Assembly (NCBI RefSeq): GCF_004339745.1
Contig: NZ_SMGP01000001.1
Span: 558,001 to 622,000 of the forward strand
Reading direction: 5' to 3'
Source: Paraburkholderia sp. BL9I2N2
GTDB lineage: Bacteria; Pseudomonadota; Gammaproteobacteria; Burkholderiales; Burkholderiaceae
Length of the DNA stretch: 64,000 bases
Both the position numbers and the translations under genes were made by a program. Below, piece after piece: positions 37,533 through 46,385 of the stretch. The first letter of the stretch is position 1, and each line of letters begins with the position of its first letter. Under the pieces are notes generated by a model, which saw nothing but the letters and a program-made list of their open reading frames with translations, did not search any database and was not told where the DNA came from.

Positions 37533-38195
37533 ATGGACACATCGATTGCCCGCCGCAACATCCTGGCGCGTATCCGCGCGGCGCAAGGGCGTGAGCCGGA
37601 GCCGTCCGCTTCCGAGCGCGAGGCCGCCGCGGACTACCTGGCGCGCCATCCTGCTGGCCCGCGGCCGGAGATGCCGGTCGACCTCGTCGCGCGCTTCATC
37701 GAAGAAGCGCAGAAATTGGCCACCACGGTCGACTCGGTGCAAGCACTGAGCGACGTGCCGGCCGCGGCGCATCGCTACCTCGCGCAACATGCGTTGCCGC
37801 TGCAGGCCATCGCCTGGCAAACGCTGCAGGATCTGCAATGGGCCGAAGCCGGCCTCATCGTCGAATTTCGCAAGCCGCAAGACGGTGACGTGGTCGGTCT
37901 CACCGGCTGCTTTTGTGCGACCGCCGAGACCGGCACGCTAGTGCTGCTGTCCGGGCCGGAAACATATGCGTCGGCCGGTCTGCTGCCGGAAACGCATGTT
38001 GCCATTGTGCCGGCTTCGCGCATCGTCTCGGGTCACGAAGAGGCATTCGCACTGATCCGCAAGGAGCGCGGCGAACTGCCGCGCGCAGTCAATTTCGTCT
38101 CCGGGCCTTCGCGTACCGGAGATATCGAACAGACCATCGTGCTCGGCGCGCATGGGCCTTATCGGGTGCATGTGATCGTCGTGCAGGGCGCCTGA
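37533..38195 (+). CDS. lutC: LutC/YkgG-family protein
   Basis: A 220-residue protein of the LutC/YkgG (DUF162) group, the subunit of the LutABC L-lactate oxidation complex. The family motif Gly-Leu-Thr-Gly-Cys-Phe-Cys-Ala-Thr-Ala-Glu-Thr-Gly-Thr-Leu is present at about residues 122-136 and Ser-Gly-Pro-Ser-Arg-Thr-Gly-Asp-Ile-Glu near the C-terminus. No lutA or lutB is nearby in this window, so the gene is either an orphan or works with distant partners; the symbol is by family only. Confidence 0.85.
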   Translation: MDTSIARRNILARIRAAQGREPEPSASEREAAADYLARHPAGPRPEMPVDLVARFIEEAQKLATTVDSVQALSDVPAAAHRYLAQHALPLQAIAWQTLQDLQWAEAGLIVEFRKPQDGDVVGLTGCFCATAETGTLVLLSGPETYASAGLLPETHVAIVPASRIVSGHEEAFALIRKERGELPRAVNFVSGPSRTGDIEQTIVLGAHGPYRVHVIVVQGA

Positions 38196-38274
38196 GCGGC
38201 AAGCGCGGCTCGGCGGTGCATCGGGACGCATGCTCCGATGCGCGGCTGCGGGCAATAACAAGGACTTCAATTCT

Positions 38275-39705
38275 ATGAAAGGACGTGCCGTTTGTACTGG
38301 CATGGGGCTCGCGGCTGCATTGACGCTGGCCGGCTGGCCGCAATTTGCGTCGGCCGCCACGCTCGACGGCGCGACTTTGTCGGCGTTGTGGGGGCTGCCG
38401 TTCGCGGGCGTGCTGCTGTCGATCGCGGTATTTCCGCTGATCGCGCCGGCGTTCTGGCATCACCACTTCGGCAAGATTGCGGCGGCCTGGGCGCTCGTAT
38501 TTCTCGTGCCGTTCGCGCTCAGCTACGGTAGCGGCGTCGCATTCGGCACGCTCGTACATGCATTACTCGAAGAATACATCCCGTTCATCGTGTTACTGAT
38601 GGCGCTCTACACGGTGGCAGGCGGCATCTGCGTGCGCGGCAATCTGCATGGCACGCCGCGCCTGAACACGGCGATCCTCGCCCTCGGCACGTTGCTCGCG
38701 AGCATCATGGGCACGACCGGCGCGGCCATGTTGCTAATCCGCCCGTTGCTGCGTGCCAACGACAATCGCAAGCACGTCGTTCATGTGGTGGTTTTTTTCA
38801 TCTTCCTGGTGGCCAACGCGGGCGGCTCGCTTTCGCCGCTGGGCGACCCGCCACTCTTTCTCGGCTTTCTGCAGGGTGTGAGTTTCTTCTGGACCACCAC
38901 GCATCTCGCGCTGCCGATGCTGTTCGTCTGCGGCGTGCTGCTGATCGCGTTCTATGCGCTGGACTCGTACTACTTTCATCGGCGCGAGGAAGAACGCTCG
39001 CGCTTTCTCGATCCGACGCCCGACACGCCGCCGCTCGGCATCGATGGCAAGATCAATTTCGTATTGCTCGCCGCCGTGATCGCGCTCGTGCTGATGAGCG
39101 GGCTGTGGAAACCGGGCGTGGAGTTCGACGTGTTCGGCACGCACGTGGCCTTACAAAATGCCGTGCGCGATGCCGCGCTAATCGGTGTGACGTTACTCTC
39201 GTTGGCGCTCACGCCGCGCGCGGCTCGCGCGGGCAACGACTTCAACTGGGCGCCGATCGAAGAGGTGGCCAAACTGTTCGCCGGCATCTTCGTGACGATC
39301 GCGCCGGTCATCACGATTCTGCGCGCCGGCGAGGCGGGTGCGTTCGCGGGCATCGTTCATCTGGTGAACGACGCGTCGGGCCAGCCGCACGATCTGATGT
39401 ACTTCTGGGCGACCGGGCTGCTATCTTCGTTTCTCGACAACGCGCCGACCTACCTGGTGTTCTTCAACCTGGCCGGCGGCGACGCGCAGACGCTCATGAC
39501 CACCGGCGCCACCACGCTCGCGGCGATTTCGGCCGGCGCGGTGTTCATGGGCGCGAACACGTATATCGGCAATGCGCCGAACTTCATGGTGAAGGCAATC
39601 GCGGAATCGCGCGGCGTTCGCATGCCGGGCTTTTTCGCCTATCTGGGCTGGTCCGCCGTGGTGTTGTTGCCGCTTTTTCTCGTCACCGGCTGGCTCTTTT
39701 TTTGA
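38275..39705 (+). CDS. NhaD/CitMHS-type sodium:proton antiporter family protein
   Basis: A 476-residue membrane protein with an N-terminal signal-like helix and about 12 further helices of the ion transporter superfamily. Characteristic are Gly-Gly-Ser-Leu-Ser-Pro-Leu-Gly-Asp-Pro-Pro-Leu near residue 185 and Phe-Leu-Asp-Asn-Ala-Pro-Thr-Tyr near residue 390, and Gly-Ala-Asn-Thr-Tyr-Ile-Gly-Asn-Ala-Pro-Asn-Phe in the second half. These are found in putative Na+/H+ antiporters and citrate-type carriers; ion versus substrate cannot be decided. AAGGA precedes the ATG at 38275. Confidence 0.88.
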   Translation: MKGRAVCTGMGLAAALTLAGWPQFASAATLDGATLSALWGLPFAGVLLSIAVFPLIAPAFWHHHFGKIAAAWALVFLVPFALSYGSGVAFGTLVHALLEEYIPFIVLLMALYTVAGGICVRGNLHGTPRLNTAILALGTLLASIMGTTGAAMLLIRPLLRANDNRKHVVHVVVFFIFLVANAGGSLSPLGDPPLFLGFLQGVSFFWTTTHLALPMLFVCGVLLIAFYALDSYYFHRREEERSRFLDPTPDTPPLGIDGKINFVLLAAVIALVLMSGLWKPGVEFDVFGTHVALQNAVRDAALIGVTLLSLALTPRAARAGNDFNWAPIEEVAKLFAGIFVTIAPVITILRAGEAGAFAGIVHLVNDASGQPHDLMYFWATGLLSSFLDNAPTYLVFFNLAGGDAQTLMTTGATTLAAISAGAVFMGANTYIGNAPNFMVKAIAESRGVRMPGFFAYLGWSAVVLLPLFLVTGWLFF

Positions 39706-39747
39706 CGCCGAGGCAATCGAACTCGACGCGCTATACGGAGAATTGCA

Positions 39748-40737
39748 ATGCAGAAGATCCTCGTCGCCCGTCCGATCTTTCCCGATGTGATCGAACGGCT
39801 CAAACAGTATTTCGACGTCGACTGGAATCAGGGCGACGTATTGTCCGCTGACGAACTGACGCGCCGTCTCGCGGATAAGGACGGCGCGCTGACCGCGGGC
39901 GACCCGGTCGGCGCGGCCGAACTCGCGGCGGCGCCGCGTCTGCGCGTGGTGGCGAATATGGCGGTGGGCTACAACAACTTCGACATGGCCGCCTTCAACG
40001 CGGCTAACGTGCTAGGCACCAATACGCCGGACGTGCTGAACGAATCGACCGCGGACTTCGGCTGGGCGCTGATGATGGCGGCGGCGCGCCGCATCACCGA
40101 ATCGGAACACTGGCTGCGCGCGGGCCAATGGCAGAAGTGGGCGTATGACGCGTTTCTCGGCAGCGATCTGCACGGCTCGACGCTCGGCGTGATCGGCATG
40201 GGCCGCATCGGCCAGGCGCTCGCACGTCGCGCGAAGGGCTTCAACATGCAGGTGATTTATCACAACCGTTCGCGCGTCGCGCCCGAGATCGAGGCCGAGC
40301 TGAACGCCGAGTATGCATCGAAGCAGGACCTGTTGCGGCGTGCCGATCACGTCGTGCTCGTTCTGCCGTACACGAAGGAGAACCATCACACGATCGGCGC
40401 GGCCGAACTCGCGTTGATGAAGCCGACTGCGACGCTCACGAATATCGCGCGTGGCGGCATCGTCGACGACGTCGCGCTCGTCGAGGCGTTGCGCTCGAAG
40501 CAGATCGCAGCGGCCGGTCTCGATGTGTTCGAAGGCGAGCCGAATCTGAATCAGGACCTACTCAGCGTGCCGAATGTCGTGCTCACGCCGCACATTGCCA
40601 GCGCGACCGAAGCCACGCGCCGCGCCATGGCGAATCTCGCCGCGGACAATCTGATCGCGGGCTTGGGTGAAGGTCCGCGCGCGGGCCGGCCGCTGAATCC
40701 GGTCAACCCCGACGTCATCGGCAAGGCGCGTTCATGA
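39748..40737 (+). CDS. D-2-hydroxyacid dehydrogenase (glyoxylate/hydroxypyruvate reductase-like)
   Basis: A 329-residue NAD(P)-dependent D-2-hydroxyacid dehydrogenase. The Rossmann motif Gly-Met-Gly-Arg-Ile-Gly-Gln-Ala with a following His-Asn-Arg-Ser (favouring NADP) lies at ~150-175. The catalytic Arg in Ile-Ala-Arg-Gly-Gly, Glu in Phe-Glu-Gly-Glu-Pro and His in Thr-Pro-His-Ile-Ala-Ser are intact. The substrate is probably glyoxylate or hydroxypyruvate, by resemblance to GhrB/GyaR. A GGAG site precedes the ATG. It overlaps rmuC by 4 bp. Confidence 0.92.
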   Translation: MQKILVARPIFPDVIERLKQYFDVDWNQGDVLSADELTRRLADKDGALTAGDPVGAAELAAAPRLRVVANMAVGYNNFDMAAFNAANVLGTNTPDVLNESTADFGWALMMAAARRITESEHWLRAGQWQKWAYDAFLGSDLHGSTLGVIGMGRIGQALARRAKGFNMQVIYHNRSRVAPEIEAELNAEYASKQDLLRRADHVVLVLPYTKENHHTIGAAELALMKPTATLTNIARGGIVDDVALVEALRSKQIAAAGLDVFEGEPNLNQDLLSVPNVVLTPHIASATEATRRAMANLAADNLIAGLGEGPRAGRPLNPVNPDVIGKARS

Positions 40738-42182
40738 CAATGTATCTGGTGGCGGCCGTCGCCGTGCTGGCGGTCGCATTGGTTATCGCTTTGGTTTTGC
40801 TGATGCGCGCTCATGGCCGCGCGGAGGACAACGAGCAGTTCGAGTTGCTCAACGAACGCATGGACGCCACGGCCGACGCGCAAGCCCATGCTTACGAACG
40901 GCTTGAGCGGCAACTGCGCAACGACATCACCGAGACGGCGCGCGTGTCGCGTACCGAACAGAGCGGCGGCTTCGCGCATTTTCAGCAGACGCTGGCCGCG
41001 CAGTTCAGCAGCATGACGACGGTGCAGGGCGGCAAGATCGACGGTTTCGCGCAGCAACTCGACGCCGTGCGTCACAGTCTGCAGGCGCAGGCCCAGCAGG
41101 CGCGCGAGGAGCAGGGCCGCTCGCTCAAACAGTTCGGCGATACGCTGAGCCTGCAACTGGGGCAACTCACCGAGGCGAACGACCGCCGCTTCGCCGAAGT
41201 GCGCGCGACCATCGAACAGCGGCTCAAAGATATCGAGGCGAACAACTCGGCCAAGCTCGACGAAATGCGCCGCACCGTCGACGAAAAACTGCATGCCACG
41301 CTCGAACAGCGGCTGGGCGAATCGTTCAAGCTGGTTTCCGACCGGCTCGAACAGGTGCACCGCGGCCTGGGTGAGATGCAGACGCTGGCGGCCGGCGTCG
41401 GCGATCTGAAGAAGGTGCTCACCAACGTGAAGACGCGTGGCACGTGGGGCGAAGTGCAGTTGGAAGCGCTGCTGGAGCAACTGCTCACTGCCGACCAGTA
41501 CGCGAAAAACATTGCGACGGTGCCAAGAAGCGCGGAGCGCGTCGAGTTTGCGATCAAGCTGCCGGGCCGCGCGGAGCAAGGCGCTGCGGCCACGCCTGTC
41601 TGGCTGCCCATCGACGCCAAGTTTCCGCGCGAGGATTACGAGCGTCTGATCGAAGCGCAGGAGCGCGCCGACTCGGTCGCGGTGGAAGAAGCATCACGCG
41701 CGCTCGAAGCGCGGATTCGCGCGGAGGCACGCACGATTGCGGAAAAGTACGTGTCGCCGCCGCACACCACCGACTTCGCGCTGCTGTTCCTGCCAACCGA
41801 AGGCCTGTATGCGGAAGTGTTGCGCCGGCCAGGCCTGACGGACCTGCTGCAACGCGACTATCGCGTGACGATTGCGGGGCCGACTACGCTGACCGCATTG
41901 CTCAATAGCTTGCAGATGGGTTTCCGCACGCTCGCGATCGAGAAGCGGTCGAGCGAGGTGTGGCAGGTGCTCGGCGCGGTGAAGACGGAGTTCGGCAAAT
42001 TCGGCGATGTGCTGGCCAAGACCAAGGCGCAACTGGAAACCGTCACGCGCTCTATCGAAGCGGCGGAGACGCGAACGCGCGTCATGAGCCGCAGATTGCG
42101 CGATGTCGAGGCATTGCCAGGGGAGGAGGCGAGCGGGTTGCTCGGCGATGCGCTGTCGGGCGTGGATCCTGACGAGCAATAA
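40734..42182 (+). CDS. rmuC: DNA recombination protein RmuC
   Basis: A 482-residue protein of the RmuC family, which limits recombination between inverted repeats. Order: N-terminal membrane helix (residues ~3-22), a long coiled-coil region (~30-225, rich in Glu/Gln/Arg/Leu), then the nuclease-like RmuC domain (~230-430) with Gly-Thr-Trp-Gly-Glu-Val-Gln-Leu, Leu-Pro-Ile-Asp-Ala-Lys-Phe-Pro and Phe-Leu-Pro-Thr-Glu. The ATG overlaps the stop of the dehydrogenase (ATGA), so they are coupled. Confidence 0.95.
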   Translation: MTMYLVAAVAVLAVALVIALVLLMRAHGRAEDNEQFELLNERMDATADAQAHAYERLERQLRNDITETARVSRTEQSGGFAHFQQTLAAQFSSMTTVQGGKIDGFAQQLDAVRHSLQAQAQQAREEQGRSLKQFGDTLSLQLGQLTEANDRRFAEVRATIEQRLKDIEANNSAKLDEMRRTVDEKLHATLEQRLGESFKLVSDRLEQVHRGLGEMQTLAAGVGDLKKVLTNVKTRGTWGEVQLEALLEQLLTADQYAKNIATVPRSAERVEFAIKLPGRAEQGAAATPVWLPIDAKFPREDYERLIEAQERADSVAVEEASRALEARIRAEARTIAEKYVSPPHTTDFALLFLPTEGLYAEVLRRPGLTDLLQRDYRVTIAGPTTLTALLNSLQMGFRTLAIEKRSSEVWQVLGAVKTEFGKFGDVLAKTKAQLETVTRSIEAAETRTRVMSRRLRDVEALPGEEASGLLGDALSGVDPDEQ

Positions 42183-42217
42183 CAGAGTGGGGCTAGCGGT
42201 TTGGTCGCAGCGCCGAT

Positions 42218-42704
42218 TCAGGCGCTTGCAGCCGCCAGCCGTTCAAGCGCCTCACCCGCCAGACGCACCACGCGCCAATCCGGCATGACAGAGGCGCCCA
42301 TCTTTTCATAGAAGCTGATGGCCTGCTGGTTCCAATCCAGCACGGTCCATTCGAACCGCCCGCATTGCCGTTCCACCGCCAATGCGGCGAGGCGTTGCAA
42401 CAGCGCGGTGCCGAGACCGCTACCCCGTTGCGAGGGTTGCACATAGACGTCTTCGAGATACAGCCCGCGCTTGCCGACGAAACTCGAGTAATTGTGGAAG
42501 AACAGCGCATAGCCGACGAATGCGTCCTTCATTCTCCGCTACCAGGGCCTCGATCGAAGGCCGCGCGCCGAACAGCGCGTCGCGCAAGCCGTCTTCGGTC
42601 GCGACGAAGATATGCGTGAGGCTTTCGAATTGCGCGAGTTCGTACATCAGCGCAAAGATGGCGCCGGTGTCCGCGGGCGCGGCGGCGCGGATCGTCGCGG
42701 GCAT
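42218..42704 (-). pseudogene. Frameshifted GNAT-family N-acetyltransferase
   Basis: Two adjacent frames together give one ~161-residue GNAT. Frame 1 (from ATG 42704) carries Ile-Arg-Ala-Ala-x-Pro-Ala-Asp through Leu-Val-Ala-Glu-Asn-Glu; frame 2 continues with Ala-Phe-Val-Gly-Tyr-Ala-Leu-Phe-Phe, the acetyl-CoA motif Gln-Arg-Gly-Ser-Gly-Leu-Gly and Asn-Gln-Gln-Ala-Ile-Ser-Phe-Tyr-Glu. The join needs one base removed at 42526-42527 (CC on the plus strand). The overall pattern is like diamine N-acetyltransferase. The ATG overlaps the stop of the upstream membrane protein by one base (TAATG). A single sequencing error would explain it equally well. Confidence 0.85.
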
Positions 42705-42979
42705 TACGCCTCTTCCGGCGCGTCGGTCAATTGGATTTCAATGCCGCCGAAGCGCGACGCCACCCAGTTGTACGCATGACATGCGATCCACAGCAGGATG
42801 AAACCGAGAATCGCGTTCAGCAGCAGCGCGCTGAACACCGTGCTCAGTTCCACCGAACCATAGCGCACGAACGCGACCAGCACGCCCAGCAGCACGATCG
42901 GCACCGAAAACGTCAGGTACACAAGGATCAGTGCTTTGGCCGTCTGTCCCGGTGCAATGAACGAGATCTGTTTTTTCAT
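42704..42979 (-). CDS. Small membrane protein, 91 residues, unknown function
   Basis: Not recognised with certainty. Residues ~12-40 and ~50-75 form two membrane helices, separated by a short loop, with a basic N-terminus and an acidic tail (Asp-Ala-Pro-Glu-Glu-Ala). The ATG at 42979 starts Lys-Lys-Gln-Ile-Ser-Phe; the longer frame would add 15 residues of weak coding. It lies 87 bp downstream of moeA and is coupled to the GNAT gene. Confidence 0.8.
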   Translation of the reverse strand: MKKQISFIAPGQTAKALILVYLTFSVPIVLLGVLVAFVRYGSVELSTVFSALLLNAILGFILLWIACHAYNWVASRFGGIEIQLTDAPEEA

Positions 42980-43066
42980 GTAAGTCAAACCCGTGTGTCG
43001 TAGTGGTAATGGGTAAAGCTGCAAATCACCGCCGGCGGGTACGTTGCCTCAGCCGTGCGTCAGCCG

Positions 43067-44368
43067 TCAGATGAGACCGTCGAACAGCATGATAGCGACG
43101 CGCTCTCCTTCGGCGATCTCGCCTTCATCGTGCCCGAGCACGATGAAGCAATTCGCTTCGCTCATCGAACTCAGCACGCCGGAGCTTTGCGATCCGGTCG
43201 GCGTGACGTGCCATTGTCCGTGCGCATCCTGTTCAGCTATGCCGCGCTGGAATTCGGTGCGCCCGGCGCGTTTGCGGATGGCCCGGCGGCTCATGGCGTG
43301 AATGACCGGCAGCGGTTGCGGTGTGGCCCCGGACATCAGCAGCAGCACTTCTCGCACGATCTGATAGAACGCCACCATCACGGCGACCGGATTGCCCGGC
43401 AACCCGAAGAATAACGCGGGAAGCCCGACACCCGGCCGCTCGCCGGACCAGACGCGGCCGAATGCAAGCGGGCGGCCCGGGCGCATGGCGAGACTCCAGA
43501 ACGCGACGTCGCCGAAAGTTTGCAGCAGTTGCTTGGTGAAATCCGCCTCGCCGACCGAGACGCCGCCCGAGGTCAGCACCACGTCCGCGCTCGCCGCGGC
43601 GCTGCGCAAGGCGGCTTCCATCGCGGCGGGCTCGTCGCGCACCACGCCGAGGTCGAGCGTGTCGACGTTCAGGCGCCGCAGCATGGCAAAGAGCGTGTAG
43701 CGGTTGCTGTCGTACACGCAACCCGGATCGAGCGGTTCGCCGAGCGAGCGCAATTCGTCGCCGGTCGAGAAGAAGGCGACGCGCAAACGCCGCCTGACAT
43801 TGACTTCGCCGATGCCGAGCGACGCCAGCAAGCCGAGGTCCGACGCGCGCATGATGCGGCCCGCCCGCAGCGCGGCATGACCGCGCGCGAGGTCTTCGCC
43901 GGCGAGGCGCCGGTTTGCGCCGCCCGCCACGGCGTTGGCCGCGAAGCGGATCGAAACGGAATCGGCGCCGCGCTCGACGAGTTCCTGCGGCACGACCGTG
44001 TCGCAGTCGGCCGGCATGCAGGCGCCGGTCATGACACGCGCGCATTGCGTGGCCTCGACGCGGCCCGCGAACGGATGCCCGGCCAGCGCCTTGCCGACGA
44101 CCGCCAGTTCGACGGTGGTCGCGCCGGTGGCGAGTGCCGCGCGGTTGAACGCGTAGCCGTCCATGGCGGAGTTGTCGTGCGAAGGGACGTCGATCGGCGA
44201 CACGATATCGGCCGCGAGCACGCGGTCGAGCGCGTCGCGCAAGGCCACGCGTTCAACGGCCGTGACCGGCGCGGCCCACTGACGAACAATCGCCTGAGCG
44301 GCCGGCACAGGTAGCGCGTGAGGATCGTACTGCGCGACGCAGCGGGAAAATTCGTTAAGCGTGGTCAT
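43067..44368 (-). CDS. moeA: Molybdopterin molybdenumtransferase MoeA
   Basis: A 433-residue MoeA, which inserts molybdate into adenylylated molybdopterin. Family marks: Ser-Pro-Ile-Asp-Val-Pro-Ser-His-Asp-Asn-Ser-Ala-Met-Asp-Gly-Tyr-Ala-Phe near residues 65-82, Arg-Val-Met-Thr-Gly-Ala, Thr-Ser-Gly-Gly-Val-Ser-Val-Gly-Glu in the MoCF domain, and Gly-Leu-Pro-Gly-Asn-Pro-Val. The ATG at 44368 gives the usual length. It is the third gene after moaA and mobA, 74 bp from mobA. Confidence 0.96.
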   Translation of the reverse strand: MTTLNEFSRCVAQYDPHALPVPAAQAIVRQWAAPVTAVERVALRDALDRVLAADIVSPIDVPSHDNSAMDGYAFNRAALATGATTVELAVVGKALAGHPFAGRVEATQCARVMTGACMPADCDTVVPQELVERGADSVSIRFAANAVAGGANRRLAGEDLARGHAALRAGRIMRASDLGLLASLGIGEVNVRRRLRVAFFSTGDELRSLGEPLDPGCVYDSNRYTLFAMLRRLNVDTLDLGVVRDEPAAMEAALRSAAASADVVLTSGGVSVGEADFTKQLLQTFGDVAFWSLAMRPGRPLAFGRVWSGERPGVGLPALFFGLPGNPVAVMVAFYQIVREVLLLMSGATPQPLPVIHAMSRRAIRKRAGRTEFQRGIAEQDAHGQWHVTPTGSQSSGVLSSMSEANCFIVLGHDEGEIAEGERVAIMLFDGLI

Positions 44369-44442
44369 GAAGGGCTGGGCGTCGCGACCGAAGGCGGGAG
44401 CGGCGGTTGCCGTGCGGCCGGAGCGGGATTTCAACCGGGGCC

Positions 44443-45057
44443 TCAATCACGCTGGAGGTCGGCGAGTTCTTGTAGCGAATTGATATTGTAAAACGCGCGC
44501 TCGTCGGTAAAGACGACTTCCACCGTCTTGTGGCGCGCGTACCACGCGCGAACTTTACGCTCGCCGGCTGCCAGGAAAGCCGAGAGATCGTCCGCGAGAC
44601 TCGTGCGCAAGAGCGCGAAGACGGGATGCAGGGACGTTTGGCCGTGCGCGTCGGTGGTGGTGACCGTGGCGATATCGGCCCCGTTCGAGTCCAGCGCGTG
44701 CGCGAGGCGCTCGGCGAGGTCGTCAGGCAGCCACGGCGAGTCGCAGGGTGCACTGAGTACATAGGCGGTGCCGGCTGCGCGCAACCCGGTGAGCAGGCCC
44801 GCCAGCGGGCCCGGAAATCCGGCCAGGGTGTCCGCCACCACCGTGGCGCCGAACGGCGCGCCGAGTGCGCTGTAAGCCTCAGGGTGACGATTGGCGCTGA
44901 TCAGGAGGGTGCCGGTTTGTGGCGCGAGGCGCTTGAGCACGTGGGCGGCGAGCGGCTCGCCGTGCAGCAGTTGCAGGCCCTTGTCGGCGCCGCCCATGCG
45001 CATGCCGCGCCCGCCCGCGAGCAACAAACCGGTAATGTGTTCGCGCGTCGGCTTCAT
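44443..45057 (-). CDS. mobA: Molybdenum cofactor guanylyltransferase MobA
   Basis: A 204-residue MobA that attaches GMP to Moco for DMSO-reductase-type enzymes. The nucleotide motif Leu-Leu-Ala-Gly-Gly-Arg-Gly-x-Arg-Met-Gly-Gly-x-Asp-Lys-Gly is at ~11-27 and Asp-Ser-Pro-Trp-Leu-Pro further in. The ATG at 45057 lies 10 bp after the moaA stop, pointing to one operon. Confidence 0.95.
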   Translation of the reverse strand: MKPTREHITGLLLAGGRGMRMGGADKGLQLLHGEPLAAHVLKRLAPQTGTLLISANRHPEAYSALGAPFGATVVADTLAGFPGPLAGLLTGLRAAGTAYVLSAPCDSPWLPDDLAERLAHALDSNGADIATVTTTDAHGQTSLHPVFALLRTSLADDLSAFLAAGERKVRAWYARHKTVEVVFTDERAFYNINSLQELADLQRD

Positions 45058-45067
45058 GCGCCGCCGC

Positions 45068-46177
45068 TCAGCCGCCGATGTACGACATTTCGACGCGGCG
45101 GCCATCACGCGCGCCCGAATCGGCCGAGGCGCTGCCGCGCAATTGCGAATAGCGGTCGCCGCGGTCCTGCCAGATTTCGGCGATGGCGGTGGCGATGTCG
45201 GCGTCGCTCGCTCCGTTGCGCACCAGCGCGCGCAGATCGTGACCCGACGACGCGAACAGGCACAAGTAGAGCTTGCCTTCGGTCGACAGACGCGCTCGCG
45301 TGCAACTGCCGCAAAACGCGCGTGTCACGCTCGAAATCACGCCGATCTCGCCGCTGCCGTCCGCGTAACCCCAGCGCTGCGCTGTCTCGGCGGCGCTGTG
45401 CGCTTCGAGCGGCGCGAGCGAGAAGTGCTCGGCGATGCGCGTGACGACGTCGGCGGACGGCAGCACTTCAGTCATGTTCCAGCCGTTCGACGTGCCGACG
45501 TCCATGTATTCGATAAAGCGCAGCACCGCGCCCGAGCCTTTGAAATGACGCGCCATCGGCACGATTTCGCTGTCGTTGGTGCCGCGCTTGACGACCATGT
45601 TGACCTTGACCGGCGCGAGGCCCACCGCGTGCGCCGCGGCAATGCCGTCCAGCACGTCGCCGACGGCGAAGTCGGCGTCGTTCATGCGGCGAAACAGCGT
45701 GTCGTCGAGCGCGTCGAGACTCACCGTGACGCGGCTCAAACCGGCGTCTTTCAGGCTGCGCGCCTTGCGTTCCAGCAGCGAGCCGTTGGTGGTCAGCGTC
45801 AGATCGAGCGGGCGGCCCGCCGGCGTGGTCAGTTGCGCGAGCCGTTCGATCAGGAATTCCAGATTTTTGCGTAACAGCGGTTCGCCGCCCGTCAGACGGA
45901 TTTTTTCGACGCCATGTGCGACGAACAGCCGCGCCAGCCGTTCGATTTCCTCGAAGCTCAGCAAGGCGCTGTGCGGCAAAAACGTGTAGTCCTTGTCGAA
46001 CACCGCGCGAGGCATGCAGTACACGCACCGGAAATTGCAGCGATCCGTGACCGAAATGCGCAGGTCGCGCAGCGGGCGGGCAAGCGTGTCGTGCAGCGCG
46101 CCGCTGGGCGTCTGCACGGGGCCGGCGATGACCGGCACGGCACTGAGATCGGCAACAGGGATGATGCGTCGGGACAT
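45068..46177 (-). CDS. moaA: GTP 3',8-cyclase MoaA
   Basis: A 369-residue radical SAM enzyme for the first step of molybdopterin synthesis. The N-terminal [4Fe-4S] motif is C47-x3-C51-x2-C54 (Cys-Asn-Phe-Arg-Cys-Val-Tyr-Cys) and the C-terminal cluster uses C289, C292 and C306. The C-terminus ends in Gly-Gly, as needed for substrate activation in the family. It is first in the moaA-mobA-moeA unit. moaC and moaDE are not in the window. Confidence 0.96.
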   Translation of the reverse strand: MSRRIIPVADLSAVPVIAGPVQTPSGALHDTLARPLRDLRISVTDRCNFRCVYCMPRAVFDKDYTFLPHSALLSFEEIERLARLFVAHGVEKIRLTGGEPLLRKNLEFLIERLAQLTTPAGRPLDLTLTTNGSLLERKARSLKDAGLSRVTVSLDALDDTLFRRMNDADFAVGDVLDGIAAAHAVGLAPVKVNMVVKRGTNDSEIVPMARHFKGSGAVLRFIEYMDVGTSNGWNMTEVLPSADVVTRIAEHFSLAPLEAHSAAETAQRWGYADGSGEIGVISSVTRAFCGSCTRARLSTEGKLYLCLFASSGHDLRALVRNGASDADIATAIAEIWQDRGDRYSQLRGSASADSGARDGRRVEMSYIGG

Positions 46178-46333
46178 GAATTGCTTCGATGAATTGCGTC
46201 GGTTAGTGCTTGAAATTAAAGCTAGATATTCATTCTATCGGAAATGCTTCCGGGGGCAGCGGCACCCCTGGCCATGTCGGGGTATACGGGGAGTGGCATA
46301 GCGCTGCGAGTTTGGGCTGGAGCACGGCCCATA

Positions 46334-46367
46334 AAAACAAAAAGCCCGCCGGTGAGGGCGGGCTTTT
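46334..46367. terminator. Bidirectional terminator between moaA leader and rne end
   Basis: GCCCGCC (46344-46350) pairs with GGCGGGC (46357-46363), with A-rich sequence before and four T after. On the minus strand the hairpin is followed by TTTTTGTTTTT, so its main job is ending rne. Confidence 0.85.
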
Positions 46368-46385
46368 CGAGTGCGGCAGGGCGGC

